Origin: an uncultured Bacteroidota bacterium
Lineage (GTDB): Bacteria > Bacteroidota > Bacteroidia > 2-12-FULL-35-15
NCBI GenBank assembly: GCA_903847205.1
Contig: CAINDA010000014.1
Span: 1-35,216 of the forward strand
Reading direction: 5' to 3'
Length of the DNA: 35,216 nt
Below are positions 24,713-31,305 of the stretch, piece by piece (within the stretch, counting starts at the first letter, position 1; each line of letters starts with the position of its first letter). The notes below the pieces were generated by a model. That model had not been told where the DNA came from, did no database searches, and was given only the letters and a program-made list of their open reading frames with translations. The translations under genes and the position numbers were made by a program.

Positions 24713-24713
24713 C

Positions 24714-25007
24714 CTATTTTTCATTGGGTTTTGCAGGCTTTTTATTTTTTTGCTTTAATACTGAATCATTGCGCTTTTTTGATAATGATACTGTATTTAT
24801 TGCTTCAAGTTCATTAATTTCTGTCTGCACTGCTTCAATCATTTCTTTTAATTGATTTTTTTGCTGCGGATGCAAAAGATGCAGGTTTTTTGTAAGAACT
24901 AATTGTAATTTATCGAGATGACTGATACAGTAAGACAGCCGGGATTCTATAGGCAATTTACTAATTGTGCTGTTATATAAAGGGTCAATATCTATAAATT
25001 CCGGCAT
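24714..25007 (-). CDS. Small uncharacterised helical protein
   Basis: A 97-residue protein I do not recognise. It has a short N-terminal part (MPEFIDIDPLYNST) and a predicted amphipathic coiled helix (LSYCISHLDKLQLVLTKNLHLLHPQQKNQLKEMIEAVQTEINELEA). The tail is Lys/Asn-rich and runs into the ATG-rich repeat (KPAKPNEK). It has no signal peptide. It sits 28 bases after the 79-residue protein and 47 before the KAS III gene, all in one direction. A granule-associated role is possible only from context. Confidence 0.6.
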   Translation of the reverse strand: MPEFIDIDPLYNSTISKLPIESRLSYCISHLDKLQLVLTKNLHLLHPQQKNQLKEMIEAVQTEINELEAINTVSLSKKRNDSVLKQKNKKPAKPNEK

Positions 25008-25035
25008 TTTTAATTTAATAATTTATTTTGCATTC

Positions 25036-25275
25036 TTAATTAGAAAAAGCGGCTATTTCTTCCCGTAAATTTTTAACCGCCAATTTTATATATTCTTTTA
25101 AATCTTCAAATTTTAATTGGCTTATTTCTTTTTCTGTAAATATTGTTCGCATAATTTTAGCTGTTGAGTCTGAAATTTTATTTGTTTTTTTCATTATTAC
25201 TAACTCTTTTTCAAGCATTATTAATAATTCTAAATTTACAGCTGAAATTTGGCCGGGGGTAAAACTCTTTTTCAT
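25036..25275 (-). CDS. Small uncharacterised helical protein
   Basis: A 79-residue protein beginning MKKSFTPGQISAVNLELLIMLEKELVIMKKT and ending KFEDLKEYIKLAVKNLREEIAAFSN. It is all-helical and charged, with no signal peptide; function unknown. The frame extends 22 codons upstream to 25341, but that part is encoded by the inverted repeat and spacer before it, and the ATG at 25275 gives a normal protein start, so I chose it. Co-directional with its neighbours. Confidence 0.6.
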   Translation of the reverse strand: MKKSFTPGQISAVNLELLIMLEKELVIMKKTNKISDSTAKIMRTIFTEKEISQLKFEDLKEYIKLAVKNLREEIAAFSN

Positions 25276-25325
25276 GATTAAACCGTTTATAGGTATGATT
25301 TGATAATTTATTATTTTAAAAATTG

Positions 25326-25421
25326 GCAGAGAGCGCAACACAGAAAACTACAACCGTGCAGGTTAGCATAAATTGAAAGTAAAACCTATGAAAGCTTTAT
25401 GCGCCTTTCTGCGCTCTCTGC
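25326..25421 (-). terminator. Inverted repeat with U-tract, probable terminator
   Basis: TGCGCTCTCTGC (25410-25421) and GCAGAGAGCGCA (25326-25337) are perfect 12-base reverse complements. Inner AGGTTTTAC/TAACCT words add pairing in the loop. On the minus strand the second arm is followed by CAATTTTTAA. The long loop (72 bases) is unusual. It lies after the gene ending at 25442 and would separate it from the two small genes and the PHA operon. Confidence 0.55.
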
Positions 25422-25441
25422 ATATCTTTAATTAATTTAAT

Positions 25442-25822
25442 TTAGTAATCATCTTTATGCTGGTGGTAGTTAGTGTCTTCTTTCCAGAAATTGATACATT
25501 CATTTAATTTTTCCTTTTCGAAAGAAGGATTTTTTTTTAATTGCTCCATATTGATGCCGAAAATATTTTTGCATAATTTAGCAAAGCTCCTGCTTTTTTT
25601 TATTTCAAAACCTCTTTTTTCTTTTATCATTGCACTAAGCAGGGGGCGTTTTTTTGAATGCTCATGCAATGATATTTCGGCTAATATTTCTTCTACTATT
25701 TGGTTATGTGCATTTGACGAAATATGAAACCCATAAAATAAATCTTGATTTAATTGTTTTAAACTAATTGTTGTTTTTAATCTTGCCTGTTCAATTAATT
25801 TATTTCTGATTTCTCTTTTCAT
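25442..25822 (-). CDS. Uncharacterised protein with EH...RPLLSA motif
   Basis: A 126-residue soluble protein. The region SLKQLNQDLFYGFHISSNAHNQIVEEILAEISLHEHSKKRPLLSAMIKEK recalls a family of small bacterial proteins with an EI...EH...RPLLSA(V) signature, often with HxxxG-type ends, whose function I cannot name. The C-terminal half is basic and helical. No signal peptide or membrane segment. It is flanked by an ATCGAT-centred inverted repeat at its start and a probable terminator at its end. Confidence 0.6.
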   Translation of the reverse strand: MKREIRNKLIEQARLKTTISLKQLNQDLFYGFHISSNAHNQIVEEILAEISLHEHSKKRPLLSAMIKEKRGFEIKKSRSFAKLCKNIFGINMEQLKKNPSFEKEKLNECINFWKEDTNYHQHKDDY

Positions 25823-25838
25823 TTATTTGAAAATAATT

Positions 25839-25869
25839 ACATCGATTATTAAAATGATTATATCGATGT
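25839..25869. promoter_or_regulatory. ACATCGAT inverted repeat upstream of the 126-residue protein
   Basis: ACATCGAT (25839-25846) and ATCGATGT (25862-25869) are perfect reverse complements 15 bases apart. Each contains the self-complementary ATCGAT. They lie 17-47 bases before the start codon at 25822. This could be an operator or a hairpin ending the upstream unit. Confidence 0.45.
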
Positions 25870-25881
25870 TGTTTGCTGCAT

Positions 25882-25915
25882 ATTGCCTAATGCCTATTGC
25901 CTAATACCTATTGCC
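25882..25915. repeat. 14-base direct repeats
   Basis: ATTGCCTAATGCCT (25882-25895), ATTGCCTAATACCT (25896-25909) and a partial ATTGCC (25910-25915) sit head to tail, three bases beyond the stop of the 215-residue gene. This is another locus-specific low-complexity spacer. Confidence 0.8.
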
Positions 25916-25918
25916 TCT

Positions 25919-26566
25919 TTATGCTATTATTGTTGAAATAACATCGCTGTATGGGCCTTTTTCACCGCGGGTATTTACATAGCATGTTCTAAAATGTGCT
26001 CTTTTGCCCAAATCTGCATCTGTAAAGGGAACAGTTTCCAGAAATTTATGAACTTCCAAAAGGCGCAAAATATCCCATATAATAGGGGATCCGGGTGTAT
26101 CCTGAATACCAACATGTACATGGGTATGCTGCCCTGCGGGCATTGCTTTGGTAGTTGGGAAATTAGGATCGATGATGCGCAGTTTTATCTGCAAATGTGT
26201 TGTTTCCTCAATATGAAGACTGGGTGCATGATCGGCCGGAGCTGAATGGGTACGCGAAGCACCCAGTGCTATATTAAGTGTAGAGCCATCAGTACTGGTT
26301 AAAACTGAGTTTGGAAAGTCATTATAAACAGAACTTAATAAAGTTTTCCAATCCTTGATCATATTGGTTATATTGGTTCTGACCTGCGAAGTTACCAATG
26401 CCGGATCAATATATTTTGCCCATTCTGTATCCCAGATGGTCTTTTTAGCATTTATTGCAGTTAGGTTTGCTGCAGCTATTGCCAAACGTATGGCATTTGT
26501 ATTTAAATAGGTTACTGCATTTCCAATATAAGTATGGAAAGCATCATGTTTTGTTGGGAATGACAT
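25919..26566 (-). CDS. Uncharacterised 215-residue protein with C-terminal beta domain
   Basis: I do not recognise this protein. Residues 1 to about 75 are helical (HDAFHTYIGNAVTYLNTNAIRLAIAAANLTAINAKKTIWDTEW). The middle contains TDGSTLNIALGASRTHSAPADHAPSLHIEE, then a beta-rich domain (HLQIKLRIIDPNFPTTKAMPAGQHTHVHVGI) ending in CYVNTRGEKGPYSDVISTIIA, which resembles a fibronectin type III-like edge. There is no signal peptide, but the His-rich loop QHTHVHV is notable and might bind metal. It sits downstream of the second 21-bp array and a secreted protein in the PHA region. Confidence 0.65.
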   Translation of the reverse strand: MSFPTKHDAFHTYIGNAVTYLNTNAIRLAIAAANLTAINAKKTIWDTEWAKYIDPALVTSQVRTNITNMIKDWKTLLSSVYNDFPNSVLTSTDGSTLNIALGASRTHSAPADHAPSLHIEETTHLQIKLRIIDPNFPTTKAMPAGQHTHVHVGIQDTPGSPIIWDILRLLEVHKFLETVPFTDADLGKRAHFRTCYVNTRGEKGPYSDVISTIIA

Positions 26567-26906
26567 AATTTATTGATTTTTAAATGTTTGTAAAGTATTA
26601 TGAATTACTAATTTAAACGAAGCCGCCTATTTTACAAGCTGCGGATGACAAATATTGCTTAAATCTTCATTCTTCATTTCTGCTTAAGCAAGATTCATTA
26701 AGCCTTAACAGAAGTTCATTAAGCCTTAAGAAGAATATATTAAGCCTTAAGAGAAGTTCATTAGGCCTTAAGAAGAATAAATTAAGCCTCAAGAGAAGTT
26801 CATTAGGCCTTAAGAAGAATATATTAAGCCTCAAGAGAAGTTCATTAAGCCTTAAGAAGAATATATTAAGCCTTAAGAGAAGTTCAGCAGCCCAAATGAA
26901 CAAATT
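26567..26906. other. Gap holding the second 21-bp array
   Basis: 340 bases between the secreted-protein stop (26907) and the 215-residue start (26566). Apart from the array at 26698-26886 I see no gene and no clean promoter box. Frames through the array are open only because the unit lacks stops. Confidence 0.6.
26698..26886. repeat. 21-bp tandem array, nine units in a 42-bp dimer pattern (array 2)
   Basis: Nine contiguous 21-bp units begin TTAAGCCTTAAG or close variants. Each contains the dyad TTAAG-C-CTTAA. The linkers alternate strictly: odd units end AGAAGTTCA, even units end AAGAATATA or AAGAATAAA, so the true unit is a 42-bp dimer. Units 4 and 6 carry TTAGGCC and units 5 and 7 carry CCTCAAG, showing that the dimer has been copied as a block. 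The array starts 20 bases beyond the stop of the secreted-protein gene. Period and palindrome-in-unit design match array 1, but the sequence is unrelated. Confidence 0.92.
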
Positions 26907-27389
26907 CTAATCTTCTTTCTTTTTCTTAGCTGCTTTCGGGTCTTTTTTAGATCCTGTAAAGGTATATTCCTTTTTAGTTTTGCCTTTTTTATTAGTCCAG
27001 GTAGCAGTACCTTCAATATCATCTTTGGTAATGGTACCTTTCCAGGCTAAAACTTCATCGCTGGGGTTTTTCATTTCACTTTCAAAAGAGAGTGTTTTGC
27101 CAGCTTCAGCAGACGAATCAGCTTCAACAGTATAAGGTCCGGGCTTAAATTCATTTTCTTTTTTCATTAAATTTGAAGTAAAAACACCGCCTTTAAAACT
27201 TATTTCGTCAGCTTCCGGGTCTCCGGCTTTTTTACCCTGTCCTACAAGTTCAATTGTAAATATTTTGCCTGCCAAAAGTTTATCAGGCGGACCTTTTTTT
27301 GCGGGGGCCTCCTTTTTCTGGGCATAAATATTATTGGAGAGTGTAAATAAAACACAAATACTAAGAAGAGATAAAATAGTTTTTTTCAT
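26907..27389 (-). CDS. Small secreted Lys-rich protein
   Basis: A 160-residue protein with a signal peptide (MKKTILSLLSICVLFTLSNNIYAQ). The mature part starts with a Lys/Pro-rich stretch (KKEAPAKKGPPDK) and continues as a beta-rich domain (KIFTIELVGQGKKAGDPEADEISFKGGVFTSNLM, LAWKGTITKDDIEGTATWTNKKGKTKKEYTFTGSKKD). The strand pattern recalls lipocalin-like or META-like small secreted domains in which a variant of the measured substance is expressed as text F.G....G.W; I cannot assign one. It ends in a KKKKED tail. No lipobox. Its link with PHA metabolism is only positional. Confidence 0.7.
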   Translation of the reverse strand: MKKTILSLLSICVLFTLSNNIYAQKKEAPAKKGPPDKLLAGKIFTIELVGQGKKAGDPEADEISFKGGVFTSNLMKKENEFKPGPYTVEADSSAEAGKTLSFESEMKNPSDEVLAWKGTITKDDIEGTATWTNKKGKTKKEYTFTGSKKDPKAAKKKKED

Positions 27390-27465
27390 GTTATTAATTA
27401 TTTAATTGTTTAATTATGGGTTTTCAAGCTTTTTAATTCCGTTTTTGATTTAAATAACCGATATC

Positions 27466-27501
27466 CGCGCCTGTTAATTCACGTGTAAAATAACAGGCGC
27501 G
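27466..27501. repeat. GC-rich hairpin downstream of the second phasin-like gene
   Basis: CGCGCCTGTTA (27466-27476) and TAACAGGCGCG (27491-27501) are perfect 11-base arms with a 14-base loop; outer ATAT words extend the pairing. It lies 57 bases after the stop at 27558. Neither strand has a U-tract directly after it, so it is a strong hairpin but not a textbook terminator. It probably protects or ends the phasin mRNA. Confidence 0.65.
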
Positions 27502-27557
27502 AATATAGATATTCGCAGTCAATCTCCAAAAAAATTTGAATTAATTTTAAATGGAAA

Positions 27558-28160
27558 TTAAGCTTTTGCTTTACTGGTTTCCTCTTGTTTCCACCATTCA
27601 GATGCCCAGCTTGTAAATTTATTCAAGCCTTTGTTTTGTAAACTGAATAATGATTCAATTTGGGTGTTGATGCTCTCGCCGAATTTTTGATTAAAATTTA
27701 CAGCAAGGTTAGTATGCTTATTATAGAAATCAAGAATTTCTTTTGTATTTCTGATTTGCAATTGGTGCGATGCTTCAAAATTTTCGTGAATCAACTGCAA
27801 TACTTTTTCAGGATGATCAATTTTTGATTCTTTGATTGCATCAACTAATTTTGTATTAAAATCCACATTCATTTCCATTTGACGGGTATATGAATTAATG
27901 ATACTGTCAAGCGCATCTTCTGCAAGTTCAACAGATTTTCCGAAAGTTGTTTTTAATGTATCTGTAACAGAATCTTCAATTTCCTGCTGATTCAATTTTT
28001 CTTTAATAGAATCAACAATTTTTTTATTAGAATCTAAAGCATCACCAATATATTTGGTGTTAGAAGTAATAATTTCTCTGATTGTTTCTTTTGATTTTTC
28101 AGCAGTACCCTTTATACTGTTTTTAATCTTTTCTGATTTCTCGTTTAATGTTGTGTTCAT
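27558..28160 (-). CDS. Phasin-like PHA granule protein
   Basis: A 200-residue, fully helical, highly charged protein with no signal peptide. It shows the phasin pattern of long amphipathic helices with regular hydrophobic spacing (NTKYIGDALDSNKKIVDSIKEKL, DFNTKLVDAIKESK, KEILDFYNKHTNLAVNFNQKFGESINTQIESLFSLQ) and a Trp-containing end (FTSWASEWWKQEE). Phasins coat PHA granules and control their size and number. It shares repeated words such as SYTRQMEMNVDFN with the neighbouring 248-residue protein (SYSKQMETITAAN), so the two are probably diverged paralogues. The mRNA leader is strongly A-rich (ACAAAAAACAAAATC type), typical of well-translated Bacteroidota genes. Confidence 0.72.
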   Translation of the reverse strand: MNTTLNEKSEKIKNSIKGTAEKSKETIREIITSNTKYIGDALDSNKKIVDSIKEKLNQQEIEDSVTDTLKTTFGKSVELAEDALDSIINSYTRQMEMNVDFNTKLVDAIKESKIDHPEKVLQLIHENFEASHQLQIRNTKEILDFYNKHTNLAVNFNQKFGESINTQIESLFSLQNKGLNKFTSWASEWWKQEETSKAKA

Positions 28161-28200
28161 TTTGTTTTGTTTTTTGATTTTGTTTTTTGTTACTATATTA
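28161..28200 (-). promoter_or_regulatory. A-rich leader of the second phasin-like gene
   Basis: The minus strand immediately before the start codon is almost only A and C with a few T and G (AAAACAAAATCAAAAAACAA). There is no Shine-Dalgarno word; A-rich leaders support translation in Bacteroidota. The 248-residue gene has the same type of leader at 29063-29100. Confidence 0.5.
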
Positions 28201-28242
28201 TTCGCCTAATCTTTTTATTGCTTTAACGATTATAGTGCTATT

Positions 28243-28308
28243 AAAAAAGTTCAGGTTTCAGATTTCAAATTTGCTGGTATAGCCAGAACCTGAAACCCGA
28301 AACCTGAA
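28243..28308 (-). terminator. Terminator between the two phasin-like genes
   Basis: Arms 28283-28308 and 28250-28277 pair imperfectly over about 26 bp. The ends are perfect (TTCAGGTTTC/GAAACCTGAA and CTGG/CCAG), and the loop is five bases (TATAG). On the minus strand it is followed by CTTTTTTAA. It starts eight bases after the stop at 28316. The arms are made of CCTGAAACC words repeated head to tail. The second phasin-like gene would therefore need its own promoter or readthrough. Confidence 0.75.
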
Positions 28309-28315
28309 ACAATTT

Positions 28316-29062
28316 TTATGCTTTAGCTGTTTGTGTTTTTTTAGTAAAATTTGCAGCTTCAGTTTTTAAGAAGTCTGTTGTTTTTTTTGTAGTTTCAGTA
28401 GTTTTAGCAGTGTATTCAGCAATTAAATCCGACCAAAATTTAAGATTTGTGTTAACACTTGTATTCATTTGAGTGTTCAATTTGCTGAACAACTCTTTGT
28501 TTGATTCAAGAGTAGGTGTAACAATTTTTTTATAAGTATCAATAATTGCCTCCATTTTTTCTTTAGAAGCTATAACATTAGTTTCAAGTTCTTTCTTGAA
28601 TTTTTCTGCTAAAGGAGCAAAAGTAGTTTTAGTTGTATCAAACTGTTTTGTAATAGACTCAAAAGATTTTTGATTAGCAGCAGTAATTGTTTCCATTTGT
28701 TTGCTGTATGAATCAAAAATTTGTTTTACAGTTTCTTTTGCAGAGGCAGCAGTTTCAGCTTGTTTTCCAAAATCCATAGCAGTTTTCATTGCTGTTTTTG
28801 ACAAATTTGAAATATTCTCAATATTTTTCTGCATAATTTCAACAACCTTTTCAGATGTGCCAAAAGAGCTGGTAAAATTATCTTTATTAATACCGCCGAA
28901 AGTTTCAGTGATCGCCTTGTTGTACATTTCGCTGGCAGTTTTAATCTGCTTGCTCTGTGTTTCAATAATGGCTGCGGTAGTATCCTGTAACCATTTCATA
29001 GTGCTGTTTACATTTTCTTTGAATGTTTCAGCTGCATCTGTAAATTTTTTTTCTGTTGTCAT
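28316..29062 (-). CDS. Phasin-like PHA granule protein
   Basis: A 248-residue, Ala/Thr/Lys-rich, all-helical protein with no signal peptide. Repeated helices (NSTMKWLQDTTAAIIETQSKQIKTASEMY, VVEIMQKNIENISNLSKTAMKTAMDF, VKQIFDSYSKQMETITAANQKSFESITKQFD) and the Lys/Thr/Ala-rich C-terminus (AANFTKKTQTAKA) are those of phasin-family proteins, which cover PHA granules. Together with phaC and phaB about 6-8 kb downstream on the same strand, this supports granule formation. It is the first gene of this leftward block. A TATCTTTG -7 box lies 107 bases upstream, and the leader next to the ATG is A-rich. Confidence 0.78.
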   Translation of the reverse strand: MTTEKKFTDAAETFKENVNSTMKWLQDTTAAIIETQSKQIKTASEMYNKAITETFGGINKDNFTSSFGTSEKVVEIMQKNIENISNLSKTAMKTAMDFGKQAETAASAKETVKQIFDSYSKQMETITAANQKSFESITKQFDTTKTTFAPLAEKFKKELETNVIASKEKMEAIIDTYKKIVTPTLESNKELFSKLNTQMNTSVNTNLKFWSDLIAEYTAKTTETTKKTTDFLKTEAANFTKKTQTAKA

Positions 29063-29420
29063 TTTTTTGATTTTTTTGTTGATTTTTTTAATTATTAAAT
29101 TAATTGAAAGAACGTTTTTTTAAAGATTATGTTTTGTTTATGACAGACTAAACCTTTTTTTTGCGGTACAAAGATATAATAAAATAATTTACACACACTG
29201 CAATTGTTAATAACTTTTTAATAACCTTGTGAAATATTTATTACATACCGTGATGTTTTTTTATTATACAGCGTAATTTTTATTCCGCAAATGTATTTCA
29301 GTATTTAATAAGTAATGCTATGCAAAAATTAAGTTTATATTAATTAATTTGATACTTTGGCAATCTCGATTTGATAATTTGGTAATGGCTATTCGCCAAT
29401 GACCAATGAACCAATAACTA
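29063..29420. promoter_or_regulatory. Divergent promoter region between phasin-like and MFS genes
   Basis: 358 bases without a gene. On the minus strand TATCTTTG (29176-29169) matches the -7 consensus for the phasin-like gene; the nearest TTG upstream is 24 bases away, so the -33 is uncertain. The leader from there to 29062 ends in an A-rich stretch. On the plus strand the last 30 bases before the MFS start hold another copy of the ATG-rich word (CCAATGACCAATGAACCAAT). The rest is A/T-rich with no clear hairpin. Confidence 0.55.
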
Positions 29421-30644
29421 ATGGACAAACAAGGGCATACAAATCCGATTAATATAGTAGTAATAGTAGCTGCGCTGGGTTACTTTGTTGACATTTATGA
29501 TTTAATTCTATTCAGCATAGTACGTGTTCCAAGCCTTCAGGCAATTGGGGTTCCAGTTGATCAAATTAAAGATTCAGGTATCTTTTTGATTAATATGCAG
29601 ATGGGAGGCATGCTGCTTGGAGGAATAGTGTGGGGCATCTTAGGAGATAAAAAAGGCAGGCTGTCAACACTTTTTCTTACCATCTTACTATACTCTCTTG
29701 CAAATATTGCTAATGGTTTTGTACAAAACATAAATCAATACGCCTGCCTCAGGCTGATTGCCGGTTTTGGGCTCGCAGGAGAATTAGGCATCGGGATAAC
29801 GCTAGTATCTGAAGTAATGACAAAGGAAACACGCGGCTGGGCAACCAGTATTGTTGCCGGAATCGGCATTACCGGAGCAGCATTGGCATATCTGGTTTCG
29901 GAATGGGGATGGAAAGAAGCCTATTGGACCGGCGGCATTTTAGGCTTAATGCTTCTTGGCCTGAGAGTTTATGTTCATGAATCAGGCATGTTTGACAAAG
30001 TAAAAAAATCTGAAGCAAAACGTGGCAATTTTCTCAGCCTTTTTAAAGACCGAAAAAAGTTTTTTAAATATTTCTGCTGTATCTTAACAGGCACACCAGT
30101 ATGGTTTACCATTGGAATACTCATCACTTTTTCAAATGAATTTGGCGAGGCTTTGGGGATTATTGGTTCTGTGAGCCCGGGCAAGGCCGTTATGTTTCAT
30201 TATTTAGGTGCCTCCGTCGGAAGCATGATTACCGGTTTTATCAGCCAAAAGTTAAAATCCAGAAAAAAAGCACTTCTGATTGCAATTGCTTTTCTGGGAC
30301 TATTGAGTTTCTGGTACTTTGGATCATTCGGAATTTCTGCACAATTATTTTACTTCATAATTTTTCTTCTTGGAATTGCACAAGGTTACTGGGCTGTTTT
30401 TATTACAACCGCTTCGGAGCAATTCGGTACCAACATCCGCTCAACGGTTACCACAACTGTTCCTAATTTTGTGAGAGGTGCTACAGTACTGATGATTATA
30501 TGGTGGAGACACATGACTGAAGGAATGGGAATAGTACAGTCGGCTATGATTGTAGGGGCTGTAGTAATAGTGATTGCTTTTGTATCAGTATTTTTTCTGG
30601 AAGAAAGCTATGGGAAAGATTTAGATTATTTGGAAGTAGATTGA
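29421..30644 (+). CDS. MFS transporter
   Basis: A 407-residue major facilitator with about twelve hydrophobic helices. The cytoplasmic loop 2-3 signature GILGDKKGR is at 72-80, and two Asp residues in helix 1 (YFVDIYDLILFS, Asp24 and Asp27) suggest proton coupling, as in the metabolite:H+ symporter and aromatic-acid symporter groups. A basic central loop (KKSEAKRGNFLSLFKDRKKFFKY) separates the halves. The end is hydrophilic (YGKDLDYLEVD). The substrate is unknown; an organic acid is likely from the group. The start codon lies at the end of an ATG-rich repeat. Not obviously part of the PHA operon, from which it is divergent. Confidence 0.88.
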   Translation: MDKQGHTNPINIVVIVAALGYFVDIYDLILFSIVRVPSLQAIGVPVDQIKDSGIFLINMQMGGMLLGGIVWGILGDKKGRLSTLFLTILLYSLANIANGFVQNINQYACLRLIAGFGLAGELGIGITLVSEVMTKETRGWATSIVAGIGITGAALAYLVSEWGWKEAYWTGGILGLMLLGLRVYVHESGMFDKVKKSEAKRGNFLSLFKDRKKFFKYFCCILTGTPVWFTIGILITFSNEFGEALGIIGSVSPGKAVMFHYLGASVGSMITGFISQKLKSRKKALLIAIAFLGLLSFWYFGSFGISAQLFYFIIFLLGIAQGYWAVFITTASEQFGTNIRSTVTTTVPNFVRGATVLMIIWWRHMTEGMGIVQSAMIVGAVVIVIAFVSVFFLEESYGKDLDYLEVD

Positions 30645-30749
30645 GACTATGTTTAGTGAACATTCGAAAAAATATAATAAAATCTACCGTAAAATTAACT
30701 GCTGAAAAAATAAATTAGAAAAACACAGATTTTGAGCTGAGCAGGCGCA

Positions 30750-30911
30750 ATGGCAATTATTAATTTGTTTGCAAAAGAAAATTTAATTGGGATTATGATA
30801 AATGCAGGTTATAAAACCGATGGATATGTTGAAGGCGAAAAACTAAGCAAAAGACCTGTAATACGCATCGGTCTTGCATTTACTGAAGGAAATAAACTAA
30901 CTGCTAACTAA
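30750..30911 (+). CDS. Possible small protein of 53 residues
   Basis: An ATG at 30750 opens a frame of 53 codons (MAIINLFAKENLIGIMINAG ... GLAFTEGNKLTAN) that stops one base before the start of the CoA-binding gene. The tight junction suggests translational coupling, and the composition looks protein-like (GYKTDGYVEGEKLSKRPVIR). I recognise no family. It could also be the remnant of a longer gene, since the 105 bases before it contain nothing else. Confidence 0.4.
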   Translation: MAIINLFAKENLIGIMINAGYKTDGYVEGEKLSKRPVIRIGLAFTEGNKLTAN

Positions 30912-30912
30912 A

Positions 30913-31275
30913 ATGAGCAAAAAAACTATTGTAATCGGTGCATCCGAAAACCCGGAAAGGTATGCCTACAAAGCAACTCTGGCTTTACAAAAGCATAATC
31001 ATGAGGTAATTCCTGTTGGGATAAAAGAGGGATTAATAAATGGTATAAAAATTATCACAGGCAAACCAGTTGTTAATGATGTTGATACCGTGACGCTGTA
31101 TGTAGGTATGAAAAATCAATCAGAATGGTACAACTATATAATCGGGCTGAAACCTAAAAGAGTAGTATTTAATCCGGGCACCGAAAATCCTGAATTTGAA
31201 AAGAATTTGCAGCAAAATAAAATTGAAGCCTTGGAAGCCTGCACCCTGGTAATGCTGTCGATTGGGAACTATTAA
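30913..31275 (+). CDS. CoA-binding domain protein
   Basis: A 120-residue Rossmann-fold protein of the small CoA-binding (YccU-like) family. The N-terminus KKTIVIGASENPERYAYKATLALQKHNHEVIPVG carries the nucleotide-binding glycine loop, and the C-terminal half has KRVVFNPGTENPEFE and EACTLVML, as in the family. These stand-alone domains resemble the CoA-binding domain of succinyl-CoA synthetase alpha; their physiological role is not well defined. It follows the 53-residue ORF by one base and is convergent with the aminotransferase 30 bases away. Confidence 0.85.
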   Translation: MSKKTIVIGASENPERYAYKATLALQKHNHEVIPVGIKEGLINGIKIITGKPVVNDVDTVTLYVGMKNQSEWYNYIIGLKPKRVVFNPGTENPEFEKNLQQNKIEALEACTLVMLSIGNY

Positions 31276-31305
31276 TTATACTGACAATTTAAAAAGGCCC
31301 TGCGA

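Noticed and set aside
25276-25341. N-terminal extension of the 79-residue protein
   Set aside because: It is encoded by the downstream arm and tail of an inverted repeat. The ATG at 25275 gives a normal start.
26667-26903. A 78-residue minus-strand frame of LLLRLN/FFLRLNE repeats
   Set aside because: It is a translation of array 2, lacks a credible start and abuts the stop of the preceding gene. Treated as repeat DNA.
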